A DNA stretch of 64,000 bases. Source: Opitutaceae bacterium. GTDB lineage: Bacteria > Verrucomicrobiota > Verrucomicrobiia > Opitutales > Opitutaceae. The position numbers were made by a program, and so were the translations under genes. The stretch spans positions 1-64,000 of the forward strand of contig JANJTQ010000089.1 in NCBI GenBank assembly GCA_024711005.1, written 5' to 3'. Each line of letters starts with the position of its first letter. Positions within the stretch are counted from its first letter, which is position 1. The notes under the pieces were generated by a model. It was not told the origin of the DNA. It was given only the letters and a program-made list of their open reading frames with translations, and made no database searches. Below, in pieces: positions 9,555 through 16,614 of the stretch.

Positions 9555-9949
9555 CCAAACGTATTTCAACGGAAGACGCCCCCCACGAAAAACGGGAAAA
9601 CCTGTGGTTGCTCATCGTGTCGCCCACGATCTGGGCCGTGCACTTCCTCTTCAGCTATATCACCGCGGCGGTGTGGTGCGCGAAAGTCGGCTCACCGGGC
9701 GGGTCCCTTCAACCGGTGCGCTGGGCCATCGCGATCTACACCGTGATTGCGTTGATCGGCATTACATTCAACGGCCTGAGCGGACTGCGTCGGCACAACT
9801 TCGGAACGGAGTCCCTGCCGCACGACTTCGACACGCCGGGCGACCGGCATCGGTTCCTCGGTTTCGCCACCGTGCTGCTGGCCGGCCTCAGTGCCGTGGC
9901 CACGTTGTTCGCCGCCGCCGTGGTGTTCTATTTCTTCGACTGCCGCTAA
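9551..9949 (+). CDS. Small membrane protein of the oxidase operon
   Basis: A 132-residue protein with three hydrophobic segments: about 18-45 (LWLLIVSPTIWAVHFLFSY), 60-78 and 105-128. It begins with a charged cytoplasmic-looking tail and ends with a lone Cys-Arg. I do not recognise a named family. Its place between the subunit I/III fusion (4-base ATGA overlap) and ctaG (7 bases apart) suggests a role in oxidase assembly or as an accessory subunit. That is inference from position only; the sequence shows no heme- or metal-binding motif. Confidence 0.8.
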   Translation: MTKRISTEDAPHEKRENLWLLIVSPTIWAVHFLFSYITAAVWCAKVGSPGGSLQPVRWAIAIYTVIALIGITFNGLSGLRRHNFGTESLPHDFDTPGDRHRFLGFATVLLAGLSAVATLFAAAVVFYFFDCR

Positions 9950-9956
9950 GCCAACC

Positions 9957-10592
9957 ATGCGCCCGCTCCTGCTCAGTCTCGGATTGCTCACGCTGGCCGG
10001 GCTTTGGTTCGGACCATTGCCGCGGCTCGCGCAAGACGCATTCTGGGCGCACATGACGCTGCACATGGGCCTGGTCGCGATCGCCGCGCCACTCCTCGCG
10101 TTCGCGGTCGCCGGCGGCCGTCACGACCCGGTGAAAAAGGCGCCGGCATTTTTCCCGCCCATTCCCCTTTCGATCCTGGAACTCATCGTGGTGTGGGCCT
10201 GGCACGCGCCGGCGCTGCACCATGCGGCGCGTCACACGATCTCCGGCTTCGTCGCGGAGCAAACGAGCTTCCTCGCCGCGGGCGTGCTCGTGTGGTTGTC
10301 GGCCTTCGGAGGCGGACCCCTGTATTTGAAAAATCGTTACGCCATGGGCATCGCCGCGCTGCTGCTGACCTCGATGCACATGACGCTGCTCGGTGCGCTC
10401 ATCGCACTCTCTCCGCGGGCGCTCTATCTTCACCACGGCCACGGCCCGGGTCTGACTCCGCTGGAAGACCAGCATCTTGGCGGAGCGATCATGCTGCTTG
10501 TGGGCGGCGCCGCGTATCTGGCGGGCGGTTTGTGGCTCACGACCGCGCTCGTGCAAAGCCGGGGCAAATCACTGCGGATGAAACTCACATGA
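9957..10592 (+). CDS. ctaG: Cytochrome c oxidase assembly factor CtaG (caa3-type)
   Basis: A 211-residue multi-helix protein that fits the caa3_CtaG family, needed for assembly of caa3 oxidases, probably for copper delivery. Conserved features are the His/Met-rich helices: WAHMTLHMGLVAIAAPLLA near residues 24-42, WAWHAPALHHAARH near 75-90, and LTSMHMTLLGALI near 130-150 followed by LYLHHGHGPGL and EDQHLGG. The start at 9957 (ATGCGCCCGCTC) gives a good first transmembrane segment and sits 7 bases after the previous stop; an upstream in-frame ATG at 9891 lies inside the preceding gene. The stop overlaps the next start (ATGA at 10589). Confidence 0.92.
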   Translation: MRPLLLSLGLLTLAGLWFGPLPRLAQDAFWAHMTLHMGLVAIAAPLLAFAVAGGRHDPVKKAPAFFPPIPLSILELIVVWAWHAPALHHAARHTISGFVAEQTSFLAAGVLVWLSAFGGGPLYLKNRYAMGIAALLLTSMHMTLLGALIALSPRALYLHHGHGPGLTPLEDQHLGGAIMLLVGGAAYLAGGLWLTTALVQSRGKSLRMKLT

Positions 10593-11698
10593 AGCGGAGA
10601 ATGCTCATCGGTGGAGGCGCGCTCGTCGCGCTTGCGGCACTGGGCTTCCTGGTGGCCGCAAGCGGCGTCATTTCCACAAAGGCCAGCACGGGCCACTGGC
10701 GGATCACCGAATGGTTTCTCCAGTTTTCGAAACAACGCTCCGTCTCGACCTACAGCCTCGGGCTGGAGGTGCCGCCACTCGACGACGGGAGCCTGATTCT
10801 CAAGGGCGCCCTGCACTATGAATTCGGTTGCCGCTCCTGCCATGGCGCCCCCGGTGCCCCGCCCTCGCGCGTCGCCAACACGATGCTGCCTCCGCCTCCC
10901 GACCTCGGTGCCGCCGTGCCGAAATCGAATCCGAAACGACTCTTCCACATCGTAAAACACGGGGTGAAGTTCACCGGCATGCCCGCCTTTCCGTCGCAGA
11001 AGCGCGACGACGAGGTGTGGGCCGTCGTGGCGTTTTTGATGAAGCTGCCCGGGCTCACCGAAACCGGCTACCAAAACCTGGTTGCCAGCGAACCACGAAC
11101 CGCCGAAGCCGGACAACTCCCCGCGGGCGACACGTTCGCCAGCCTCAATCGCTCCTGTCAGCAATGCCACGGCACCGACGGCCTCGGCCGCGGCGAACAG
11201 ATTCCAAGTCTCGCCGGCCAGCGCCCGCACTACCTGGCCAACGCCCTGGCCGCCTACGTCTTGGGCCGGCGGCACAGCGGCATCATGCAACCGGTCGCCG
11301 CTTCGCTCGACGAGACGACGATCCGTCGTCTGGTCGCCCATTACGCCCAACTCCCCGCCAGTCCGCGCGCGCCGGTTCGAACCGTCGACCCCGCGATCCT
11401 CGAAAAAGGCCGTCGCATCGCGCACCACGGCATTCGTGAGCGGCGGGTGCCGGCGTGCGTTGAATGTCACGACCCGTCTGGCCGGCGATCGAATCCCGCC
11501 TACCCATCGCTCACCGGGCAATCGGCCGCCTACCTCGTGGGCCAACTCGAACTGTTCACGGCCAACCGGCGGGGCGGCTCGTCTTACGAACATCTCATGC
11601 AGCCCATCGCCGCCCGGCTGGACCCGGACGAAATGCAGGCGGTCGCACGTTATTTTGAATCGCGAGAAACGGCGTCCTCTGCGCTCGAAAACCCATGA
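10589..11698 (+). CDS. Triheme c-type cytochrome, membrane-anchored
   Basis: A 369-residue protein starting with a single hydrophobic helix (about residues 7-27) that serves as an uncleaved anchor or signal peptide, then three cytochrome c domains. The heme sites are C81-RSC-H, C190-QQC-H and C290-VEC-H; candidate axial methionines lie in FTGMPAFP, SGIMQPVA and EHLMQPIA. Domains two and three are alike (both have SLAGQ/SLTGQ, Y.v.qL and MQP.A), resembling a tandem cytochrome c4 unit. It probably feeds electrons into the heme-c domain of CoxB. The start is fixed by the 4-base overlap with ctaG; the stop overlaps the antiporter start in the same way. Confidence 0.92.
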   Translation: MKRRMLIGGGALVALAALGFLVAASGVISTKASTGHWRITEWFLQFSKQRSVSTYSLGLEVPPLDDGSLILKGALHYEFGCRSCHGAPGAPPSRVANTMLPPPPDLGAAVPKSNPKRLFHIVKHGVKFTGMPAFPSQKRDDEVWAVVAFLMKLPGLTETGYQNLVASEPRTAEAGQLPAGDTFASLNRSCQQCHGTDGLGRGEQIPSLAGQRPHYLANALAAYVLGRRHSGIMQPVAASLDETTIRRLVAHYAQLPASPRAPVRTVDPAILEKGRRIAHHGIRERRVPACVECHDPSGRRSNPAYPSLTGQSAAYLVGQLELFTANRRGGSSYEHLMQPIAARLDPDEMQAVARYFESRETASSALENP

Positions 11699-12705
11699 TC
11701 GGTCTCATTGGCCAGTTCCTCGTTTGCGCCGGCATGGTCGTCCTTGCCGGAATTGCCCTCAGCCAGTTCGGCGACGTAATCACGCAACGCACCAAGCTCA
11801 GCGGAATGCTCGTCGGCGGTCTGCTGATCGCCGGCACGACGTCCCTGCCCGAACTCAGCGTAAACATCACGGCCGTGCGGCTCGGTTCGGTCGATCTGGC
11901 GGTGGGCGACCTCTTCGGAAGTTGTCTGGTGAATCTGCTCATCCTCGCCGTGGTCGATCTCACCCGTTACTCACACGGTCGGATGCTGTCGCGAACCTCG
12001 GCGGCCCACGCGTTGTCGGCCGGCGTCAGCATCTGCCTGATCGCAACGGCCGCTTTGTTTATCCACCTCGGACCAAAGCTGGAATCGGCGGTTTTTTTCC
12101 GGATCGGCCCCGGAACCCTGATACTCGGAGTTCTCTATCTCGCAGGCTTCCGCCTGATCCATCACAGCCGCATACAGAGCCGGAACGAATCGGAAAATAA
12201 GCCGGAAAACACCTTGCCGGTGATCGGAAAGATTTCGCTCAAAGTGGCGGTGATCGGATTCTCCGTGGCCGCCGCGGTGATCGTGGTGGTTGCGCCGCTG
12301 CTCGCAAAGGCGGCCGACAAACTGGCGGAGGAAACGGGACTCGGAGGCACATTCTTCGGCACCACTTTTCTCGCGGTCAGCACCTCGCTGCCCGACGCCG
12401 CCGCAGTGTTTGCCGCCGTGCGTTTGCGTGCCTTCGACATCGCGTTGGGTAATATCTTCGGGGCCATTTGCCTCAACATGGCCATGCTGCCGATCCTGGA
12501 TGTGATCGACCCCGGCTCGTTGCTGTCGTCGGTGTCCCCGACGCACGTCTATAGCGGCCTGTGCGTGATCATCATCACCTCGGTGGTGATCCTCGGGCAG
12601 CTCTACCGCGTGGAAAAAAAGAAGCCCTTCCTCGAACCCGACGCCCTGCTGGCGCTCGCCTTGATCATCGCCGCGTTCACCGGTCTCTATTTCGTAAGGG
12701 GTTGA
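11695..12705 (+). CDS. CaCA-superfamily cation antiporter (sodium/calcium exchanger type)
   Basis: A 336-residue membrane protein with about ten helices and the inverted repeat architecture of the CaCA superfamily. The alpha repeats are clear: GTTSLPELSVNITA...GDLFGSCLVN near residues 43-83 and STSLPDAAAVFAA...GNIFGAICLN near 224-262. In the second repeat the usual Glu is Asp (LPD), a change that may affect ion choice. A hydrophilic loop with SENKPENT (about 160-175) divides the halves. It should exchange Ca2+ or another cation against Na+ or H+. The gene starts inside the stop of the cytochrome gene (ATGA), so it is the sixth gene of the oxidase operon, an unusual partner. Confidence 0.88.
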   Translation: MIGLIGQFLVCAGMVVLAGIALSQFGDVITQRTKLSGMLVGGLLIAGTTSLPELSVNITAVRLGSVDLAVGDLFGSCLVNLLILAVVDLTRYSHGRMLSRTSAAHALSAGVSICLIATAALFIHLGPKLESAVFFRIGPGTLILGVLYLAGFRLIHHSRIQSRNESENKPENTLPVIGKISLKVAVIGFSVAAAVIVVVAPLLAKAADKLAEETGLGGTFFGTTFLAVSTSLPDAAAVFAAVRLRAFDIALGNIFGAICLNMAMLPILDVIDPGSLLSSVSPTHVYSGLCVIIITSVVILGQLYRVEKKKPFLEPDALLALALIIAAFTGLYFVRG

Positions 12706-13051
12706 GCGTAATCTATGCTGCCGAAGTCAGCAGCCGAGGTGACGCGGTCGGTTGGACGGTGGCCGTGGAAACCCAGCCGATACGTTACCTCCCAAGAAAC
12801 TTGGCCCTCCCGGTGCACGCCAACCCTGTTTCTTGGGGTTCCAACTGGGCCGCGCAGCGCCTCAGTCCCTGTGCTCGGCTGCTACCCGAATGCGGAAAGC
12901 TCAACTGCATGCGAGCGGAGTATCTCCGATGCCCCGACAAGGTTTGGGCCGGATGTCATCGGACCCCGTGGCCCAACTTGCCGCTTCGTGGTTTTCGGAG
13001 CATCTTACGGTGCCGTTTGTCATTACAGGAAACCCCACCCCCCGGACAAAA
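12706..13051 (+). ncRNA. Structured intergenic region, candidate RNA element
   Basis: This 346-base gap holds no convincing gene but many nested inverted repeats. The first unit pairs GAGGTGACG (12736-12744) with CGTTACCTC (12783-12791, one G-U pair), encloses TCGGTTGG (12748-12755) with CCCAGCCGA (12772-12780; one base bulged), and ends in ACGG-TGG-CCGT (12756-12766). The second unit follows at once: CCCAAGAAAC (12791-12800) with GTTTCTTGGG (12828-12837), extended inside by TTGGC (12801-12805) with GCCAA (12819-12823). A third is GCAGC (12854-12858) with GCTGC (12878-12882). Farther on, TCCGATG (12925-12931) with CATCGGA (12957-12963) competes with TTGGGCC (12944-12950) and GGCCCAA (12970-12976). 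No poly-U follows, so a simple terminator is unlikely. Strand is assigned from the flanking genes. Confidence 0.45.
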
Positions 13052-14395
13052 ATGAAGGACCCACGCGTTGCCAACAAACCGCTCGCCGTGCTTCGCGCCG
13101 GTGCGCAGCCGTTCGAGTCCGCCGACGACGACGACCGGGTGATCTCGTGGATCGGCGACGCCCCCATCGTGCTGCTCGGGGAGTCGTCGCACGGCACGCA
13201 TGATTTTTACGAGGCACGGGCGCGACTCACGCAAAAGCTGATCGAACAAAAAGGCTTCGCCGCCGTGGCAATCGAGGGGGACTGGCCGGACGCGTATCAG
13301 GTAAACAGATACGTATTGGGCGGGAACGAACCTGACGCGGCCTCGGCGTTGTCGGGATTCCGGCGCTTTCCCTCCTGGATGTGGCGCAACACGGTCGTGG
13401 CGGACTTCGTCGAGTGGCTGCGCGAACATAATAAGGCGACGCCAAGGCCGGAATGGAGGACGGGGTTTTACGGACTGGATCTTTACAGTCTGCACACCTC
13501 GATTCGAGCCGTGGTCGACTACCTGGATCAACGCGACCCGGACGCCGCGCGAGCGGCGCGGATGAGTTATGCGTGCTTCGATCATTTCGGTCACGACGCG
13601 GATTCCTACGCCTGGGCGGCCGGCCGGCTCGGTGTGGAGACCTGCGAGGCCGAGGTCACCCGCGAACTGGTGGCATTGCACCAGCGCCAGATGGAGTTGG
13701 TGAGGCGCAATGGACCCGCGGCATCGGAGGAGTTTTTTTCCGCGGAGCAAAACGCGCGTCTGGCATACAACGCGGAGCATTACTATCGCACCATGTTTGG
13801 CGGCCGGATCGCCGCGTGGAATATCCGCGACGAGCACATGGCGGAAATTTTGTCCGAACTTCTCGAACACATGCAGAGCCGCAATCAAGCGCCCAAGGTG
13901 GTGGTGTGGGCGCACAACTCCCATGTCGGCGACGCCCGGGCGACGGAAATGGGCGAGCAAGGAGGCCGTAATCTCGGACAGTTGCTGCGCGAGCGCTACG
14001 GTCCGCGCGTGAAGACAATCGGGTTCACCACGTACACAGGCACGGTGATCGCGGCATCGGACTGGAACGGGAGGGCGGCGTGCAAACACATTAACCCCGC
14101 GCTGCCCGACAGCTACGAGGAGCTGTTTCACGAAATGGACCGGCCTCGTTTCTTTCTGCCGATCCTGCCGGACTCGGAACTCCACGACGCGTTGTCGAGC
14201 CGGCGTCTCGAACGCGGAATCGGCGTGGTTTATCGTCCGGCGAACGAACGCCAGAGCCACTATTTTCACGCCCGACTTGCCTCGCAGTTCGACGCGATCA
14301 TCCACCTCGACGAAACGCGGGCCTTAAGCCCGCTTGAGTTCGCTCAACCGCCGGCGGTCGGCGAACCCGCGGAAACATTTCCCGAAGGTACGTGA
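13052..14395 (+). CDS. Erythromycin-esterase-family protein
   Basis: A 447-residue soluble protein of the erythromycin esterase (Ere) superfamily. It shows the family signature LLGESSHGTHDFYEAR with Glu44 and His47, the latter aligned with the catalytic His of EreB. AIEGDWPDAYQVNRYV, FYGLDLYSLH and VVWAHNSHVGDAR follow. Most chromosomal members far from resistance islands have no proven macrolide activity; some sit beside phosphoribosyltransferases, but none is seen here. I start at 13052 (MKDPRV) since family members begin shortly before the GESSHG motif. An in-frame ATG at 12953 would add 33 residues and run into the structured upstream region. No signal peptide. Confidence 0.88.
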   Translation: MKDPRVANKPLAVLRAGAQPFESADDDDRVISWIGDAPIVLLGESSHGTHDFYEARARLTQKLIEQKGFAAVAIEGDWPDAYQVNRYVLGGNEPDAASALSGFRRFPSWMWRNTVVADFVEWLREHNKATPRPEWRTGFYGLDLYSLHTSIRAVVDYLDQRDPDAARAARMSYACFDHFGHDADSYAWAAGRLGVETCEAEVTRELVALHQRQMELVRRNGPAASEEFFSAEQNARLAYNAEHYYRTMFGGRIAAWNIRDEHMAEILSELLEHMQSRNQAPKVVVWAHNSHVGDARATEMGEQGGRNLGQLLRERYGPRVKTIGFTTYTGTVIAASDWNGRAACKHINPALPDSYEELFHEMDRPRFFLPILPDSELHDALSSRRLERGIGVVYRPANERQSHYFHARLASQFDAIIHLDETRALSPLEFAQPPAVGEPAETFPEGT

Positions 14396-14404
14396 GGTTT
14401 GGAC

Positions 14405-14424
14405 GGGGGCCAATGGACGCCCCC
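14405..14424. terminator. Short GC hairpin between convergent genes
   Basis: GGGGGC (14405-14410) pairs with GCCCCC (14419-14424) around an 8-base loop. It lies in the 40-base gap between two converging genes, where a bidirectional terminator is expected. There is no flanking T tract on either strand, so its strength is doubtful. Confidence 0.35.
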
Positions 14425-14435
14425 CGACGGCGGGG

Positions 14436-14876
14436 TCACCGGACGCCCGCAGCGGCCGTGTGGTAGGAACGGGAAACCTCTTTGAGTGCTTCTCCGCTGA
14501 ACGCGGGCTGGGAGTGCACGGCGAGATCGCCAAGCGAGACGATGCCGACCAGACGCTTGTTGTGGTTGAGCACCGGCAGACGGCGAATCTGTTTCTCCTC
14601 CATCAAATGGGCGGCTTCTTCAACGCTCTGGTCCTCGAAAATATAGATGATGCCTTGGGACATGGTTTCACGAACGGTGGTCATGTTGGGATCCTTGCCC
14701 TCGGCGACGGCACGCAAGGTAAGGTCCCGGTCGGTCACCATCCCGGCAAGGCGGTCGTCGTCGCAAACAGGGATGGCACCCACGTCGAGTTCACGCATCA
14801 ATCCGGCTGCTTCCACCAGGGTGTTGTCCGGCCCGATGCAACCGACGTCAGTAGACATGATTTCTTGAATTTTCAT
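14436..14876 (-). CDS. Tandem CBS-domain protein
   Basis: A 146-residue protein made of two CBS motifs: the first about residues 8-60 (DNTLVEAAGLMRELDVGAIPVCDDDRL and GMVTDRDLTLR) and the second about 75-125 (DQSVEEAAHLMEEKQIRRLPVLNHNKRLVGIVSLGDLA). A CBS pair normally binds adenine nucleotides or S-adenosylmethionine and acts as a stand-alone energy or stress sensor. The start at 14876 (MKIQEIM) fits the family; the frame continues upstream but that part has no domain character. The last 20 residues are a tail without a known motif. It converges with the Ere-family gene. Confidence 0.9.
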   Translation of the reverse strand: MKIQEIMSTDVGCIGPDNTLVEAAGLMRELDVGAIPVCDDDRLAGMVTDRDLTLRAVAEGKDPNMTTVRETMSQGIIYIFEDQSVEEAAHLMEEKQIRRLPVLNHNKRLVGIVSLGDLAVHSQPAFSGEALKEVSRSYHTAAAGVR

Positions 14877-15019
14877 AGGGACACCAACGTAGCACCAGAC
14901 CCGATCCCGTGCCATCGGGAGCGCCCCCCCTTCGTGCGCCGGGTATCCTGTCAGGCCGCAAACGCCCGCCGAAGTGGAGTAACCCCATAGGCGGCTCCAC
15001 CTCTGGATGTTCATGAGGA

Positions 15020-16585
15020 TCAATGAGCGGCAGGCGGCGGCTGAAGGGGCTGCTCCGAGCGCACGGAAACGTCCTGAACGAATGCGCCTTGCTTGAGATT
15101 AAAATCCGCCGCGGTGCGCGCGATCACGCCTTGATAGGTGACGTCGATAAACGACACGCCCTTGACGACGCGTTGCTCGTCGAGGCCGCGGATGGTCGAG
15201 CCAACCGGCGTGCTTCCGCTGTAGGTGATGTCCTTGAAAACGACGTTCTCCACACGGCGGCCCGGGACGGGGTTAAAGCTGTTGTGGATGATCCGCACAT
15301 TGAAGAGCTCGCCGGAGGGAATCGACTCGACCCGGATGCCGTCAAACCGCACGTCACGAATGATCAGCTCATCGCCGGCGTTCACCGACAGGGCGCCGAA
15401 ATACTCCGTCGAGCGTTCGTCATGCTCCAGAATGTCGATGCCGCGAAAGACCAGGTTCCCGAGGGTTTCCCGCTTCTCCGGATTCTGACTGCCGTGGGTG
15501 CCCATGTGAATGGCGTGGGCTTTGTCCGCCCAGAGAATGGAGTTCTCCACGAGCCAATTTCGGGAGTCGCCCGTAAAGCCCCACCGGCTTCCATAGATCG
15601 CGATACAGTCGTCGGAGGCCCGAATAAAAACGTCGTCGAGGTGGATGTCGCTGCAGGCCATAAAATCGATGCCGTCGCCCCAAAGGTGGTGGTTGAAGGC
15701 CTTCAGGTTTTTGATGCGGACGTCGCCGCTGGCGCCGCCGAAGACGAGGTAGCCCACCGGACTTTTGATCACGAGGCCGTCAATGGTAACGCCTTTGCTT
15801 CGGCGAACCATGATGCCCGGAAAACTCACGACTCCGTCGTCCGACTTCCGCGCTCCGCTGGGGACCATCCACGGGGTGGCGTCGATCACGCCGCGTCCGC
15901 GAAGGGTGACGTTGCGGGCGTCGCTTACCACCAATGACGCCTGCACGACGGCATCACGGTGAAGGTAGACCGTCGTATCGGACGGGACGACACACTCGCC
16001 GTAGATTCCCTCCTTGGTCGTGGCGCGCCGGATGTGCGAATGATTGTCGGCGGTGTGCAGGCCAGGTCCGAAATAGATCACGCCGGCGTCACCCTCCGCC
16101 GGAACGTTCGTCTCCGGACGGCTGGCGAACAGGTGAAGATTATTGGAACGGTTGCCGTTGATTTCGACGGAAAGCTTGGCGGGGGCGTCGAGCGTAAAGG
16201 TAACCCAACCGTTCGTCATTTTCGGAACGATTCCGCGGACGAGAGGCCTGATCACACAGCTCTGAATCCCGCCCGTGCGCGGACGTACGCGAACCTGCAC
16301 CTCGCCGGAAAAATCAAAGGCCGCGAAGCTCGCATGCCGCGGGTTGTGCCGATCGACAATCACATCAAAGCCGGGCACCGACACCCAGGTTCTGCCGTCC
16401 GTCGACACCTCGATTTTGAAGTCATCATTGGCTTGCTGCGCCGGGCTTCGCATCACTTGGAGCGACGACGCGGATGCGTCCGTCGCCCGACGCACGGCGA
16501 TGTCGCCGCTCGTGCAGCCCGCGAGGATCAAGAGAAAACAGACCGGAAGCATCCGGAAATTCAGACGAGACGAACGGAGGTTCAT
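15020..16585 (-). CDS. Secreted lipoprotein with right-handed beta-helix (GH28/GH49-like)
   Basis: A 521-residue exported lipoprotein: MNLRSSR then a hydrophobic stretch ending LILAGC. After a beta-sandwich N-terminal region (about 40-190) comes a parallel beta-helix (about 200-500) with repeated turns such as VTLRGRGVIDA, VTIDGLVIKSP and VRIKNLKAF. Candidate catalytic acids sit in WGDGIDFMACS and RASDDCIAIYGSRWG, the places used by GH28 polygalacturonases and GH49 dextranases; HMGTHGS follows. The first clan motif is incomplete, so the exact family is uncertain. The start at 16585 gives the lipobox; the frame extends further upstream into the preceding gene. Last gene of the minus arm of the locus. 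Confidence 0.8.
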   Translation of the reverse strand: MNLRSSRLNFRMLPVCFLLILAGCTSGDIAVRRATDASASSLQVMRSPAQQANDDFKIEVSTDGRTWVSVPGFDVIVDRHNPRHASFAAFDFSGEVQVRVRPRTGGIQSCVIRPLVRGIVPKMTNGWVTFTLDAPAKLSVEINGNRSNNLHLFASRPETNVPAEGDAGVIYFGPGLHTADNHSHIRRATTKEGIYGECVVPSDTTVYLHRDAVVQASLVVSDARNVTLRGRGVIDATPWMVPSGARKSDDGVVSFPGIMVRRSKGVTIDGLVIKSPVGYLVFGGASGDVRIKNLKAFNHHLWGDGIDFMACSDIHLDDVFIRASDDCIAIYGSRWGFTGDSRNWLVENSILWADKAHAIHMGTHGSQNPEKRETLGNLVFRGIDILEHDERSTEYFGALSVNAGDELIIRDVRFDGIRVESIPSGELFNVRIIHNSFNPVPGRRVENVVFKDITYSGSTPVGSTIRGLDEQRVVKGVSFIDVTYQGVIARTAADFNLKQGAFVQDVSVRSEQPLQPPPAAH

Positions 16586-16614
16586 GAAGAGCGGGCCCGA
16601 GGGTACGATGGGGA

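Noticed and set aside
7215-9569. Long open frame antisense to the CoxA-CoxC gene
   Set aside because: The translation is dominated by Arg, Glu, His and Gln without domain features, as expected from the reverse strand of a GC-rich gene. The plus strand encodes a textbook oxidase.
13052-14395. Macrolide-resistance gene
   Set aside because: The protein has the Ere-family signature, but nothing suggests a mobile resistance context. Family membership alone does not show activity against erythromycin.
14334-14990. Open frame on the plus strand over the CBS gene
   Set aside because: It overlaps the CBS-domain gene, which has clear family motifs; the plus-strand product has none.
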